From Jimgerdemannia flammicorona (taxonomy: Eukaryota; Mucoromycota; Endogonomycetes; Endogonales; Endogonaceae), in assembly GCA_003990745.1 (NCBI GenBank), contig RBNI01002551.1, positions 1 to 18,166 of the forward strand: DNA of 18,166 nt. The letters run 5' to 3'. Numbering within the stretch: position 1 is the first letter of the stretch; the number at the start of each line of letters is the position of its first letter. The notes below the pieces were generated by a model that was given only the letters and a program-made list of their open reading frames with translations, was not told where the DNA came from and searched no databases. The translations under genes and the position numbers were made by a program. Positions 9,759 through 18,166 of this stretch are shown here, piece by piece.

Positions 9759-9830
9759 ATTACACCTTACCTTATTAAGAAACCTCACATAAATTCAGAA
9801 ACTAGTCACAATTAGTCACATGAACCCAAA

Positions 9831-10758
9831 ATGAGCTGTGAAGAGTCAGTCTATTAGCCAGACCCCTCTGCTACAGAAGAAGCAGGAGGACAGCAACTTG
9901 GCATAAAAGATATGATCAATGCTATGGCCCATCAAATTCAAGAACTTCAAGTACAACTAGAATAGCAGAAAACACAAACTGTAGGTATATCACATTCTGC
10001 TATAGTGTCAGTCAGTTTTAAGCCACTCAAGCCAGATACCTTCAACAGCCATCAAGGAGGACTATCTACAGATGCATGGACCTTCTAGTTGGACCAATAC
10101 TTCGAACTCATAAGAATAGAAGATGACATACAAGTCCAATTTGCTGCCACACTTCTCTGAGGAAATATAGCCATCTGGTAGTGCAATCATATCATGGTTA
10201 TATCTGTATACTCATATGCATGAATCAGAGATTGGGAAGCTTTCAAGAGAGCCCTTCACAAGCAGTTCAAGCCTGCTAATGTTACCAAGCTAGCCAGAGA
10301 CAAGCTAGCAAACATTAAGCAACTCAAGTCTGTGCAAAGCTACAATGTACAATTCTTGTCAATCCTACTTGAGCTACTAGTAGTATCTGAGGATGAAAAG
10401 ATAGACTGCTATGTCTGAGGTCTGAAGGGAAACATATGAGTCAAGGTTGAGCTAGAAGAGCCCAAAACTCTTGATGAAGTCATGAGAATTACTGATAGAT
10501 TTGATATCATCACTTTTGACAACTGCTTGGACCAGAATACTACAAGAAGAACTACTTTGAGAACTGCTACAGAAACCAGCCAAGAATAGTTGGCCTGGTA
10601 TCAATGGACTTAGATACTATGAACAAAAAAACACCAAGCTCACTCCTGAAGAAAAGAACCACCTGAAGAAATCTGGAGTCTGTTTCTTCTGTCACCAAAC
10701 AGGACACATTGCAACCAAATATCCTAGGAAGACTAGTGAGCCCTCAAGACCAGTCACC
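9831..10758 (+). pseudogene. gag: gag polyprotein (capsid and zinc knuckle), broken
   Basis: Gag packages element RNA into particles. The frame from the ATG at 9831 carries a Retrotrans_gag core at about 10020-10500: DWEAFKRALHKQFKPANVTK, then KLANIKQLKSVQSYN, EDEKIDCYV and GLKGN. An alternative ATG at 9820 meets TGA after four codons. Stops sit where the family has Arg, Trp or Gln, for example TGA in LL-stop-GN and in YV-stop-GLKGN. Two frameshifts, one near 10510 and one near the A-run at 10624-10630, lead to the knuckle frame, where LTPEEKNHLKKSGVCFFC opens the zinc knuckle at 10681. It reads C-x2-C-x4-H-x4-Y, so the last Cys has become Tyr (TAT at 10720). Confidence 0.88.
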
Positions 10759-10800
10759 ATGTTGTCCAAGAACACACCCATCAATCCCACTACTAGTCAA

Positions 10801-11216
10801 CTTGAGCTCAATATTAAGAAGCTTCATCTAAAGGCCCAGGTCCCTCAATATCAAACAAAAGGAGCCATTAGTCTTGACCTATACTCAGTCAAACAAGTCA
10901 CTATTCCAGCCAAGGACTGCACTCTGGTGCCTACTGGAATTGCAGTTCAATGCTCTGAAGGACATTATGCTAGAATTGCACCATAATCAGGACTCAGTGT
11001 CAAACATTATTTGGATGCAGGTACTGGTATCATTGACCCAGACTTTTAAGGACAAGTTCAAGTCTTACTTATCAACCAGAAGGATCAAGACTACACAGTT
11101 AAAGAAGGAGACCAAGTTGTGCAAATGATCCTAGAAAAGCCAGTTAACTTAAGATTGCAGAAGTCCAAGAACTCTCTGAAACCAAATGAGATCAAAAGAG
11201 CTTTGGCAGCTCTGAT
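10801..11216 (+). pseudogene. dUTPase domain within gypsy pol
   Basis: dUTPase hydrolyses dUTP to dUMP and keeps uracil out of new DNA. About 138 residues, the usual size of a trimeric dUTPase subunit, show all five motif positions. I: GAISLDLYS at 10861. II: AP-stop-SG at 10978 (family PRSG, Arg now TAA). III: GTGIIDPDF-stop-G near 11020-11052, keeping the Asp of IDPD. IV: EGDQVVQM near 11104. V: after a one-step frameshift near 11150, SETK-stop-DQKSFGSSD at 11175-11216 (family RG..GFGST). The run starts in the same frame as the gag zinc knuckle and ends in the protease frame, so it lies between nucleocapsid and protease. Trimeric dUTPases are known in some retroviruses at gag-pro or pol positions. 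In this copy the stops make it inactive. Confidence 0.85.
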
Positions 11217-11640
11217 CAAGCAGCAAGTCTTAGTGAAAATCAAGCTCAAGCTATGCTCATTTTCAAAGGTCTAATCAAAGGGAAAGAAGTTCAAGTACTC
11301 ATAGACAGCAGAGCTGCAGGGAACTTCATCAATCAGAATCTCATCAAAAGCCTCAAGATCCTCACCAAGTCTATACCCAAGAATAATAGTATAGTTACTG
11401 TAGATGGTACTCTGCACCCCATCAAGTCAATTGCCACCAAACTGCCCATCAAGATCTAGAAATATTGAGAATGAGTAGACTTTGAGGTTGCACTACTAGG
11501 AGATCTTAGGAAAACCCTGACTTATAAAACACAACCCAGATATTGATTGGTGTAAGAATAAAGTCACCTTACTTCAAGATGGAGCCAACATTATGATCAA
11601 GACAGACAAGACTATGAGTAAGACCTAGATTGCAATACTG
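11217..11640 (+). pseudogene. Aspartic protease (retropepsin) domain
   Basis: The frame of 11157-11459 continues from dUTPase motif V into FKGLIKGKEVQVLIDSRAAG, whose catalytic Asp codon is at 11304. The family reads DSGA; the Gly is Arg here (AGA, one G-to-A change from GGA). GNFINQNLI follows, as usual. After a TAG at 11457 the frame is broken, and in a shifted frame the linker KHNPDIDWCKNKVTL near 11527 matches the hNP-IDW motif that follows gypsy proteases. The domain would cut Gag-Pol; it is dead here. Confidence 0.85.
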
Positions 11641-11762
11641 TCAGCTATCAGTACAAGAAAGTACTCAAGAAGACAATATATACCTTTGTTGTAATGATCT
11701 GCCCTAAGAAACAAGACAAGAGACTATCAGTCAATGAAAGTGTCAAGCTACTGCTAAAAGAA

Positions 11763-14587
11763 TTCAAGGATGTCTTTCCAGACAAGCTACCTAGTCTACC
11801 ACCTATCAAGAAGTTAATTATGAAATTAAACTAACTCCAGAAGCTGAACCACCCAAGAAACACATATACTATATATCACTACTTGAAATTGAAGCAGTCA
11901 AGAAGGAACTAGAAGAACTACTTGTATGAGGAGCCACCCAGCCAAGTAAATCCCCTTATGGCTCACCAGTCTTATTTGTCAAGAAGAAGGATGGTACTCT
12001 GCAAATATGCATAGACTATCATGCACTTAACAAACTCACTGTCAAGAACTGCTATCTACTACCCTTGATTGATCAAATCTTTGATGCTCTCAAGAATACC
12101 AAGTACTTCACCAAGTTAGACCTCATGTCAGGATACCACCAGATTTGAATCAAGCTAGAAGACATTTCCAAGACTGCATTTATGACCTCCTTTGGACTCT
12201 ATGAATTTCTGGAATTAGCATTTAGTCTCACCAATGTACTTACCATATTTCAGACCTTGATAAAAAAGATATTCAAGGACCAACTATTTATTTTCCTATT
12301 GGTATATTTTGATGACATCCTGATCTTTAGTGTAATTAAAGAAGAACACCTCAAATATATTCAAATAGTTCTGGAGATTCTGCAAAAACACAAGCTTTAT
12401 GCCAAGCTCAAGAAGTGTGAATTCTTTAAAAAACAAGTTGAATACCTTGGCCACATTGTCTCTGCACAAGAAATTCAAGTAGATCTACATAAGATAGAAG
12501 CAATTGAAAAATGACCCATTCTGTCAAACCTTACAGAACTCTGATCCTTCCTTGGTCTAGCTGGCTATTATCACTGCTTTATCAGAAACTTCTCTGGCAT
12601 TGCTGAGCCACTAACTAATCTCATGAGAAAGGCTCTACACTCAGACCATTATGTACTCTATACCTGAGACCTCTTCTGTCAAGAACTCAAGAACTATCTG
12701 ATCCATACTCTAGTCCTGCATAATGCAGATCAAGACCTAAAATTCATAGTCACTACTGATGTATCAAATTTTGCTATTGGAGCAGTCCTGTCACAAGATG
12801 ATGGCAAAAGACATCACTCTATTGCTTTCAAGTCCTGCAAGCTAGCCCCAGCTGAACAAAAGCTAGCTACTTATGAGAAGGAACTATTAGTAATAATACA
12901 TGTACTAGACCACTGATGATGCTATCTAGAAGGTATTGAGTTTGATGTCATTACTGATCATCAATCCCTTAAGTACATTAATACCCAACTTACTCTATTA
13001 TATCTATAAGCCAAGTAGAGCCTCAAGCTTCAAACCTTCAATTTGATAATTATCTACAAGTCTGGCAAGACACTTGTAGTATCAGATGCCTTATTAAGAC
13101 ACCCAGACCTTGCCATAATCATGCAAGTCACCTTGGTATCAAAATTCCTAGACCAAATCAGGCAAGCTTATAAAGAAGACACAGTTGCCACTAGAGTTTT
13201 CTTGAATGAACTCAAGGATATATATACTGTCAAAAACAACCTGATCTATTATCAAGACCAAGTCTACCTATTTGAAAACATGAACCTACACTATAAGGTT
13301 TTGTAAGAACATCATGACTCTCTCCTTGCCAGTTACCTGGAAATTGAGAAGACTATCAAAAATATCCAATACCACTACTATTGGCCAAACATGGTCAAGG
13401 AAATTAAGAACTATGTTGCCAGCTGTGATCTATGTCAGTGCAATAAGTCTACTAACTAAGCACTTGCTGGTTTGCTACAACCACTGCCAATTCCTACCAA
13501 GAAGTTGAAGTAAGTCACTATGGACTTTGTAACCCAACTACCATGAACTCAATTTGGTGCTAATGCTATCATCATATTCATTAACCACCTGACCAAGACT
13601 ATGGTTACTGAACCAACCACTACCAATATTACTATACCCAAGATTGTAAGAATCTTCTTCAAGTCCATCTTCTGTCACTATGATCTACCATAAGTAATTG
13701 TTAGCAATCATGACCCCAAGTTCACCAGTTACTTCTGGCAAACTCTCTTCAAGACTCTAGGAATCCAATTGGCTATATTTACTGCCTTTCACCCACAAAC
13801 TTATAGACAAACTGAGTACATGAACAGAACTCTAGAACAAATGCTTAGAAACTATATTTCTTATGAGCAAGATGATTGAGACATCTACCTGACTTATGTG
13901 AAGTTTGCATATAACAATGCTATCCAATTATCTACTGGTCTTTCTTCTTTCCAGTTACTCTATAGTTAAGATCCTGAGACCCCTACAAGTCTATTCTCTT
14001 TTAAGAAAACTAGTCAAATACAAGTCCCAACTACCAAGAACCTTATAGACAAAATGGACAAACTACTCAAGATTGCTACTGTGAATCTTCAGAAGGCCCA
14101 ATAGCATCAAGCCAAGTATGCTGATAAGAAATGCCATGATGTCACTTACACTGTTAAAGATCAAGTCCTACTGTCTACCAAGAACCTCAAGATATAATCT
14201 CAAGTCAACTGCTCTTTGAACAAGTTCCAACCTAAGTATATTGGATCTTTTGAGATTACTGAATAAGTTTCTGCATCCTCCTACCACCTCAAGCTACCTG
14301 AAACTATGAGAGTACACCCAGTCTTTCATGTGTCATACCTCGAGACCTCAAACCAGTCACCACCCTACCCTGGTTGAATTCCTAAACCTTCTGCCCCTGT
14401 GATTATTGAAGACTATATTAAGTATAAAGCTGAGAAAATCCTTGACAAATGAATCTGCTACTACTGTCCTGAATACCTAGTCAAGTAGATGGATTATTCT
14501 GAATATGATGCTATCTGGGAACCACTGGTCAACCTCAAGAACTCTCAAGATCTAGTTCAAGACTTTGAGGCAAAACACATTGCCTAA
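11763..14587 (+). pseudogene. pol: pol: reverse transcriptase, RNase H, integrase, chromodomain
   Basis: FKDVFPDKLPSLPP (11763) opens RT; after one indel near 11810 a single frame runs from 11813 to the TAA at 14585-14587 with about twenty in-frame stops but no further shift. [27 protein letters not shown] (motif A Asp near 12119) and YFDD at 12305. RNase H: TDVSNFAIGAVL near 12755, YEKEL and TDHQSLKYI. Integrase: an HHCC finger at about 13307-13440 whose second His appears to be Tyr; the core MDFVTQLP at 13520; VSNHDPKF near 13700, where the family has SDRD, so a catalytic Asp is Asn; then FHPQT and QTEYMNRTLE with the Glu kept. The C-terminal chromodomain (14431-14584) shows EKILDK, CPEYLVK, YDAIWEPLVNLKN; such domains steer integration to modified histones. 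Stops mostly replace Arg, Gln and Trp. Confidence 0.93.
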
Positions 14588-14710
14588 TCCCTGTAGTAAC
14601 TTCCTTAGATTATTGATGACCTATGGCAATGACTAGTGCCTTATATATCAGAAGTTTACTTTGAGACCCTGGAACTAGCAGAATATCTAATGAATAAGAA
14701 GTCTGGCATC
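14588..14710 (+). other. Gypsy sequence after pol, no gene
   Basis: About 120 bases between the pol stop and LINE copy 2. I see no polypurine tract and no LTR start here, so the insertion lies before the 3' LTR. Confidence 0.6.
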
Positions 14711-14788
14711 TCTTTTCAGTACCATTCGGGTTACACAACCTTTGGAGAGCACTTTCAACATCGTTTTTGGAGAAAAGAGACTAACAAC

Positions 14789-16810
14789 ATGGTGACCGAC
14801 AGGCAACCTGAGGTGCATACTAGGCAGGGTGGCCCAAGCACTTTCGACTGGCAGCAAGTGGGGAGGGGTTCAGGCCTGGAGAGGGGTATGAGGGGGCTGC
14901 TGGCTGGTGGACATGGAAGGGGTGGAGGAGGCGGCGGAGGCTCAGGATCTGGGAGGGCAAGCTTTGTGGAGACAGTGAAGGGGAGGCAGTAGGCGTCAGA
15001 GCTGGAGGGCTGGCTGAGGAAGGGCAAGGAGAACAAGAAGGTAATGGTGCAGGGGGGAGTAGCCCTTGAAAGGGGGGGCAGTAGAGCTGGGGGAGTAGTG
15101 GCTGGGGGGAGTGTGACTGCTGATGGAGAGGGGACTGTCAATCTGGAAAAAAATCCAGATGTGATGGCTGATGGTGAGGCTGAGAGGCTGAGGCTTAGAA
15201 GACAAGAAGACTTGGCAGATAGTGTAACAGGACTGGCAGTGGCCCTGTTACTCAAAAAATCAATTTCGGCATTTGCGGTTACACTGTGCTTCTGGGGCCT
15301 AGTGGTGATGGTGAAAATGGTACTGGGGCTTATCGCTAAGCAGGTGGTGGGAGCTGTGTCTATGAAGTTTTTAAAGGGACTGGAGGGAGTAGAGGTGGGT
15401 TTTGAGGAGGCGGTGCCATTGGAGGAGGTACTGAAGGTTGGATTGGTGGTTAGTGAGGTATGTATTCCGATGGCACATTGTCTGAAGTGGGATCCCAGGG
15501 TAGTCCAACTGCTGGTGAAAGGAGTGCCAATGGTGACAGCAATGGAGACGAGAAAGAGGGTTGAGGACTTCATAGCAGAATATGGAGAGGTGGTGGATAT
15601 TGGATTCAGGGTCTGGGAAGGGACCTCACTCAGGACTGGTGACGTAGATGTGAGGATTCAGCTGACTGGGAAGGAAGCTACTGGGAAGGCAAGGGACTGA
15701 CCTTTGGCAATGGTCTGGGGAGCAATTTTGTATAAGGTGACGAGGGTAAAGGGAAGTGAGGAGGAGGAGGAGGATTTATTAGAAGCACTAAAAGAGTTGG
15801 ATGGTGCTGTAAAGAGGCAAGCAAAGGCTTGGGCAGCTCTTGTGAAGGCGACGCACTTGGAGGTGGTGGATGGAAAGCAGATTCGAGTGACCAAGGAGCA
15901 GTGGGAAAGGGCTCAGGGGCAGAAGAGGCAGAAAGAGCTGCTGGCCAAGCTGGATAACAGGCTACTGGGGAATACGAGCAAGGTGAAGAGTGCTGGGAGA
16001 GCTGAAGCGAGTGTCTGGGCAGGCGAGGGGGAGGGGAAGGACAAGACAGTGGCAGGAGAGGACAACGTGAAGACTAGTAAGGATCTTTATGCTGATGACA
16101 TGCTAGAGGTTTGAAAGGAGGACTGGGAGGGCTCCCCTACCCCTACCCCCCTTATCAGGTGTGGCCCAGCTGCCCGAAACAGGGTGGTAGAAGATGTGCC
16201 AATACAAGGGGCCCAGAGGGTGTAATTCAGAGTTCCGGAGGTGGTGTATGGAGGACAGGCAGTAGCGGCTGGTGAGGAGGAACTGGTGGATGTTCTGGAG
16301 GTATGGGAGGAGTCTACAAGTGCTGGAGCTGACACCACAATGTTGGAGGGAGGGAGGCCGGTGACTCTGGGGGGGAAGAAGGTGGGAAACTTACTTTGGA
16401 TGTGTCGGATGATGAATAACCTGGCAGTGGAGGAGTTGGGGGAGGTGGACTTGCGAGTGATGAGTGATGAGCACTGGGCAGGGATTCTGCAGGGGGATGA
16501 AGTAATGAAGGCATTGAAGGCGGAAATTCTTGCAGTGTACCTAGAGGAGGAAGGGTATGAGGTGGATAAGGAGAGGGAGGCAGAGATGGTAGTCATTGCT
16601 GGAGAGAGGGCTGAATACTGCTGGAACAAGCATCATGGACTGCAGCTCTGGCAGGAGGCATACATAGAGTACCGAGAAGAGTTCGAGGAGAAGGCAGATG
16701 AAGAGATGACTGAACTGCTGGCTGGATTGGAGGCTCAGAGGGCCGAAGAGGAGGAGGTGGCTGTGGAATACAATCTGGACATGGCACAGGAGGAGATGAG
16801 CATGGAGTAG
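14789..16810 (+). pseudogene. LINE copy 2 ORF1 protein, four in-frame stops
   Basis: One unbroken frame of 673 codons plus a final TAG. The ATG is fixed by alignment to copy 1 in both the leader and the first codons. Premature stops: TAG at 14990 (Gln in copy 1), TGA at 15698 (Trp in copy 1), TGA at 16112 (Trp) and TAA at 16223 (Gln). There are no frameshifts. Parts by codon: a Gly-rich N-terminus (1-80); a conserved block beginning GLAVALLLKKSIS near 148; an RRM- or DUF4283-like segment VQLLVKGVP...YGEVVDIGF near 240-290; an acidic GSEEEEEDLLEA near 320; RMMNNLAVEELGEVDLRVM near 545; and a Glu-rich coiled-coil-like tail. There is no CCHC knuckle. A nucleic-acid-binding role is inferred from position only. 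Confidence 0.88.
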
Positions 16811-16843
16811 TAGAGATCGATCGCCATCATAACATATTTCACT

Positions 16844-17080
16844 ATGAACAGTACAACCAACTTTTTTTCTTTAAACGTGAATAGGTTACGGGGTGCTACT
16901 CGACATAGGAACATTTTTACTTGGTTGAAGGGATTGGAGGCCGATCTCTTCCTCTTACAGGATATTAGGTGTGAGGATGATTTAGATAAGATGGAGTGGA
17001 TGAAGGAATGGGGAGGTGTAGCAATTTGAAAGGGCAAAGTTGGAATTTTGGTTTGGAAAGGCAGAGGGGAGATACAGGAT
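16844..17080 (+). pseudogene. LINE copy 2 ORF2 fragment (endonuclease N-terminus)
   Basis: Starts with MNSTTNFFSLNVNRLRGATR 33 bases after the ORF1 stop, the same arrangement as copy 1. LFLLQD is the endonuclease stretch where a catalytic Glu usually follows the Gln (QE); Asp stands there. A TGA at 17027 replaces the Trp of copy 1. The fragment ends at 17080, where copy 3 is inserted. Confidence 0.85.
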
Positions 17081-17940
17081 CACCTTTCTCTGGTACCATT
17101 CACGTTACACAAGCTTTAAGCAATAGTTTTCGACACAAAGCGGAGAAAAGGTATTATAAACATGTCTTCGAGCAAGAGTTCCGATGGGCATGCTGGGTCT
17201 GGTGGACCTGGGGCCTTTGGCTGGCAGCAGGTTGGGAGGGGTTATGGCCTGGGGATGGGGGCCTTTGGAGGGTCGACGAGCAGTGAGAGTGCTGGAGGAG
17301 GGCCGGTGTCCAGTGGGAAGGGAGGAGGGACTGGCTGCATGAGTTTTGCTGACAAGGTGAAGGGAAGTGGATGGCCAACTGGAAGCCAGGCTGGTGCTGC
17401 AGTAGGGAAGGGCAAGGTAAGCCCTGGAAGGGGGGGAAGTTCTCTGGCTGGGGGTATGAGCATAGGGTCTGGAGGTGTTGTGGCTGGGGGCAGGACTGCT
17501 GATGGCGGTGTGACAGCGGATCAGGAAAAAAAAAGAGATGTGATGGCTGATGGCCAGGGGGGACCGGGGTTCCCGATGCGGAAGGGGGACCTGGCGGATG
17601 GTGTGATGGGACTGGCAGTAGCTCCATTACTCAAGAAGTCTATTTCGGAGTTTGCAGCTACATTGTGCTTCCGAGGCTTGGTGGTGACAGCGAGAATGGT
17701 CCTGGGGCTTATTTCGAAGCAGGTGGCGGGGGCAGCATCGATAAAATTCCTGAAGGGTCTGGAGGGTGTGGAGGTGGGCTTTGAGGAGGCAGGCCCCCTG
17801 GAAGAGGCACTGAGAGCTGGAGTGGCAGTTGGGGAGGTGGTGGTCCCTATGGTGCGCTGTTTGCGGTGGGACCCCAGGGTGATACAGCTGATAGTGAGAG
17901 GAGTGCCCATGGTGACGAAGGAGGAGATGAGGACAACGAT
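17081..17940 (+). mobile_element. LINE copy 3, different subfamily, cut in ORF1 by copy 4
   Basis: The leader from 17081 (TTTCTCTGGTACCATTCACG) is followed by ORF1 from 17162. It differs from copies 1 and 2 in the N-terminal third but matches strongly from DLADGVMGLAVAPLLKKSIS onward. Homology ends near 17940, where the leader of copy 4 begins. CpG is noticeably commoner than in copy 2, suggesting a younger insertion. Confidence 0.85.
17162..17940 (+). CDS. LINE copy 3 ORF1 protein, 5' part, open
   Basis: The ATG at 17162 opens MSSSKSSDGHAGSGGPGAFG, then WQQVGRG as in the other copies. No stop occurs for about 260 codons of true ORF1 sequence, and the frame even stays open through the inserted copy 4 to the window end. 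It has the Gly-rich N-terminus, the central conserved block and the start of the RRM-like segment (VIQLIVRGVP), ending near codon 259 after VTKEEMRTTI. The rest of the protein was displaced by copy 4. Confidence 0.75.
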
Positions 17941-18166
17941 CTCTCACCTGTACCATTCGGGTGACACAAGACTACGGCAACACTTTTACAACATTTTTGG
18001 TGCCAGACGACTAGCAACATGGACAGCGACAATCGAACCGGTGAGCGTACTGGCCAGGGGGGTGACGGTGCCTTTGGCTGGCAGCAGGTGGGGAGGAGAG
18101 GGGATGGTCTGGGGATGCCAGAGGCCTCGAGGATGGGCAGAGGCACCGGCGGCGGAGGGAGAGGCG
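17941..18166 (+). mobile_element. LINE copy 4, 5' end only
   Basis: Starts with CTCTCACCTGTACCATTCGG, matching the leader of the other copies, inside ORF1 of copy 3 and in the same orientation. It runs past the right edge. I counted about 13 CpG in 226 bases, the highest density in the nest, fitting the youngest insertion. Confidence 0.8.
18019..18166 (+). CDS. LINE copy 4 ORF1 protein, N-terminus, runs off window
   Basis: Opens MDSDNRTGERTGQGGDGAFG and then WQQVGRRG, aligned to the start of the other three ORF1 copies. It stays open for 49 codons to the edge. It is one or two bases out of phase with the copy 3 frame that it interrupts (offset 857 bases from the ATG of copy 3). Confidence 0.7.
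   Translation, partial: MDSDNRTGERTGQGGDGAFGWQQVGRRGDGLGMPEASRMGRGTGGGGRG

Larger units (their letters stand above)
9277..14710 (+). mobile_element. Ty3/gypsy retrotransposon with dUTPase and chromodomain; 3' LTR missing
   Basis: An LTR element with the order LTR, primer binding site, gag, zinc knuckle, dUTPase, protease, RT, RNase H, integrase, chromodomain, which is the Ty3/gypsy chromovirus order plus an added dUTPase. The 5' LTR starts inside a 39-bp satellite unit, so the element jumped into the satellite. The 3' LTR and polypurine tract are not seen before LINE copy 2 begins near 14711; they should lie beyond the window. Only two CpG dinucleotides were found by eye in its 5.4 kb (10103 and 14341). 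Stops and several frameshifts make it defective. Confidence 0.93.
14711..17080 (+). mobile_element. LINE copy 2, cut in ORF2 by copy 3
   Basis: A LINE closely related to copy 1, in the opposite orientation. It begins near 14711 with the shared leader (GTACCATTCGGGTTACAC), has ORF1 at 14789-16810 and the first 79 codons of ORF2. Homology to copy 1 ORF2 runs through the codons for KGRGEIQD and stops at 17080, where the leader of copy 3 begins. Its 3' remainder should lie beyond the window. Confidence 0.9.

Noticed and set aside
13314..13508. Plus-strand 64-codon ORF in the integrase region
   Set aside because: It is in a different frame from the integrase zinc finger and core, which read through here with stops.
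14588..14710. 3' LTR of the gypsy element
   Set aside because: No TGTAATAATT start, TATA box or other match to the 5' LTR occurs before the LINE begins.
16087..17627. Minus-strand Pro/Ser-rich ORFs opposite LINE copies 2 and 3
   Set aside because: Low-complexity products without recognisable domains, explained by the G-rich sense strand.
1..18166. tRNA, rRNA or host protein genes
   Set aside because: No cloverleaf, rRNA-like segment or non-transposon coding frame was recognised on either strand.

Overview
The window is a nest of decayed transposable elements in what is most likely a filamentous fungal genome; I see no host gene. The element mix points to a fungus: a non-LTR (LINE) element with a two-ORF layout like fungal Tad-type elements, a pogo/Fot-type DDE transposon, and a chromodomain-bearing Ty3/gypsy element. 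Heavy C-to-T decay points the same way. An ascomycete is my best guess, but the sequence does not fix the species.

Layout. (1) 1-5722, minus strand: LINE copy 1, with its 5' UTR, ORF1 (5640-3616) and most of ORF2 (3584 to the left edge), all broken by stops. (2) 5723 to about 7767, plus strand, very AT-rich: a pogo-like transposase pseudogene whose reading frame runs into a long (TCTCAA)n tract coding Gln-rich repeats, then a coiled-coil and a Lys-rich tail. (3) About 7768-9276: a composite satellite made of 39-bp units in blocks separated by a constant 98-bp spacer. Each 39-bp unit codes 13 residues, and at least four blocks stay open in that one frame. (4) 9277-14710: a Ty3/gypsy element inserted in the satellite. 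It has a 464-bp 5' LTR (TGTAA...TTACA), gag, zinc knuckle, a dUTPase domain, protease, RT, RNase H, integrase and chromodomain; the 3' LTR is not in the window. (5) 14711-17080, plus strand: LINE copy 2, inserted after the gypsy pol. (6) 17081-17940: LINE copy 3, inserted in ORF2 of copy 2. (7) 17941-18166: start of LINE copy 4, inserted in ORF1 of copy 3.

History. CpG is almost absent between 5723 and 14710 (I found three by eye) and becomes steadily commoner from LINE copy 2 to copy 4, matching the nesting order. Stops in the old elements mostly look like CGA to TGA, CAG/CAA to TAG/TAA and TGG to TAG/TGA, which is methylation- or RIP-like decay. Copies 3 and 4 still have open ORF1 reading frames up to their interruption or the window edge.

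Most notable points: a dUTPase domain with all five motif positions inside a chromodomain gypsy element; the frame-preserving composite satellite; the Gln-rich microsatellite fused in frame to a transposase; and the same-orientation train of nested LINEs with intact 5' ends.
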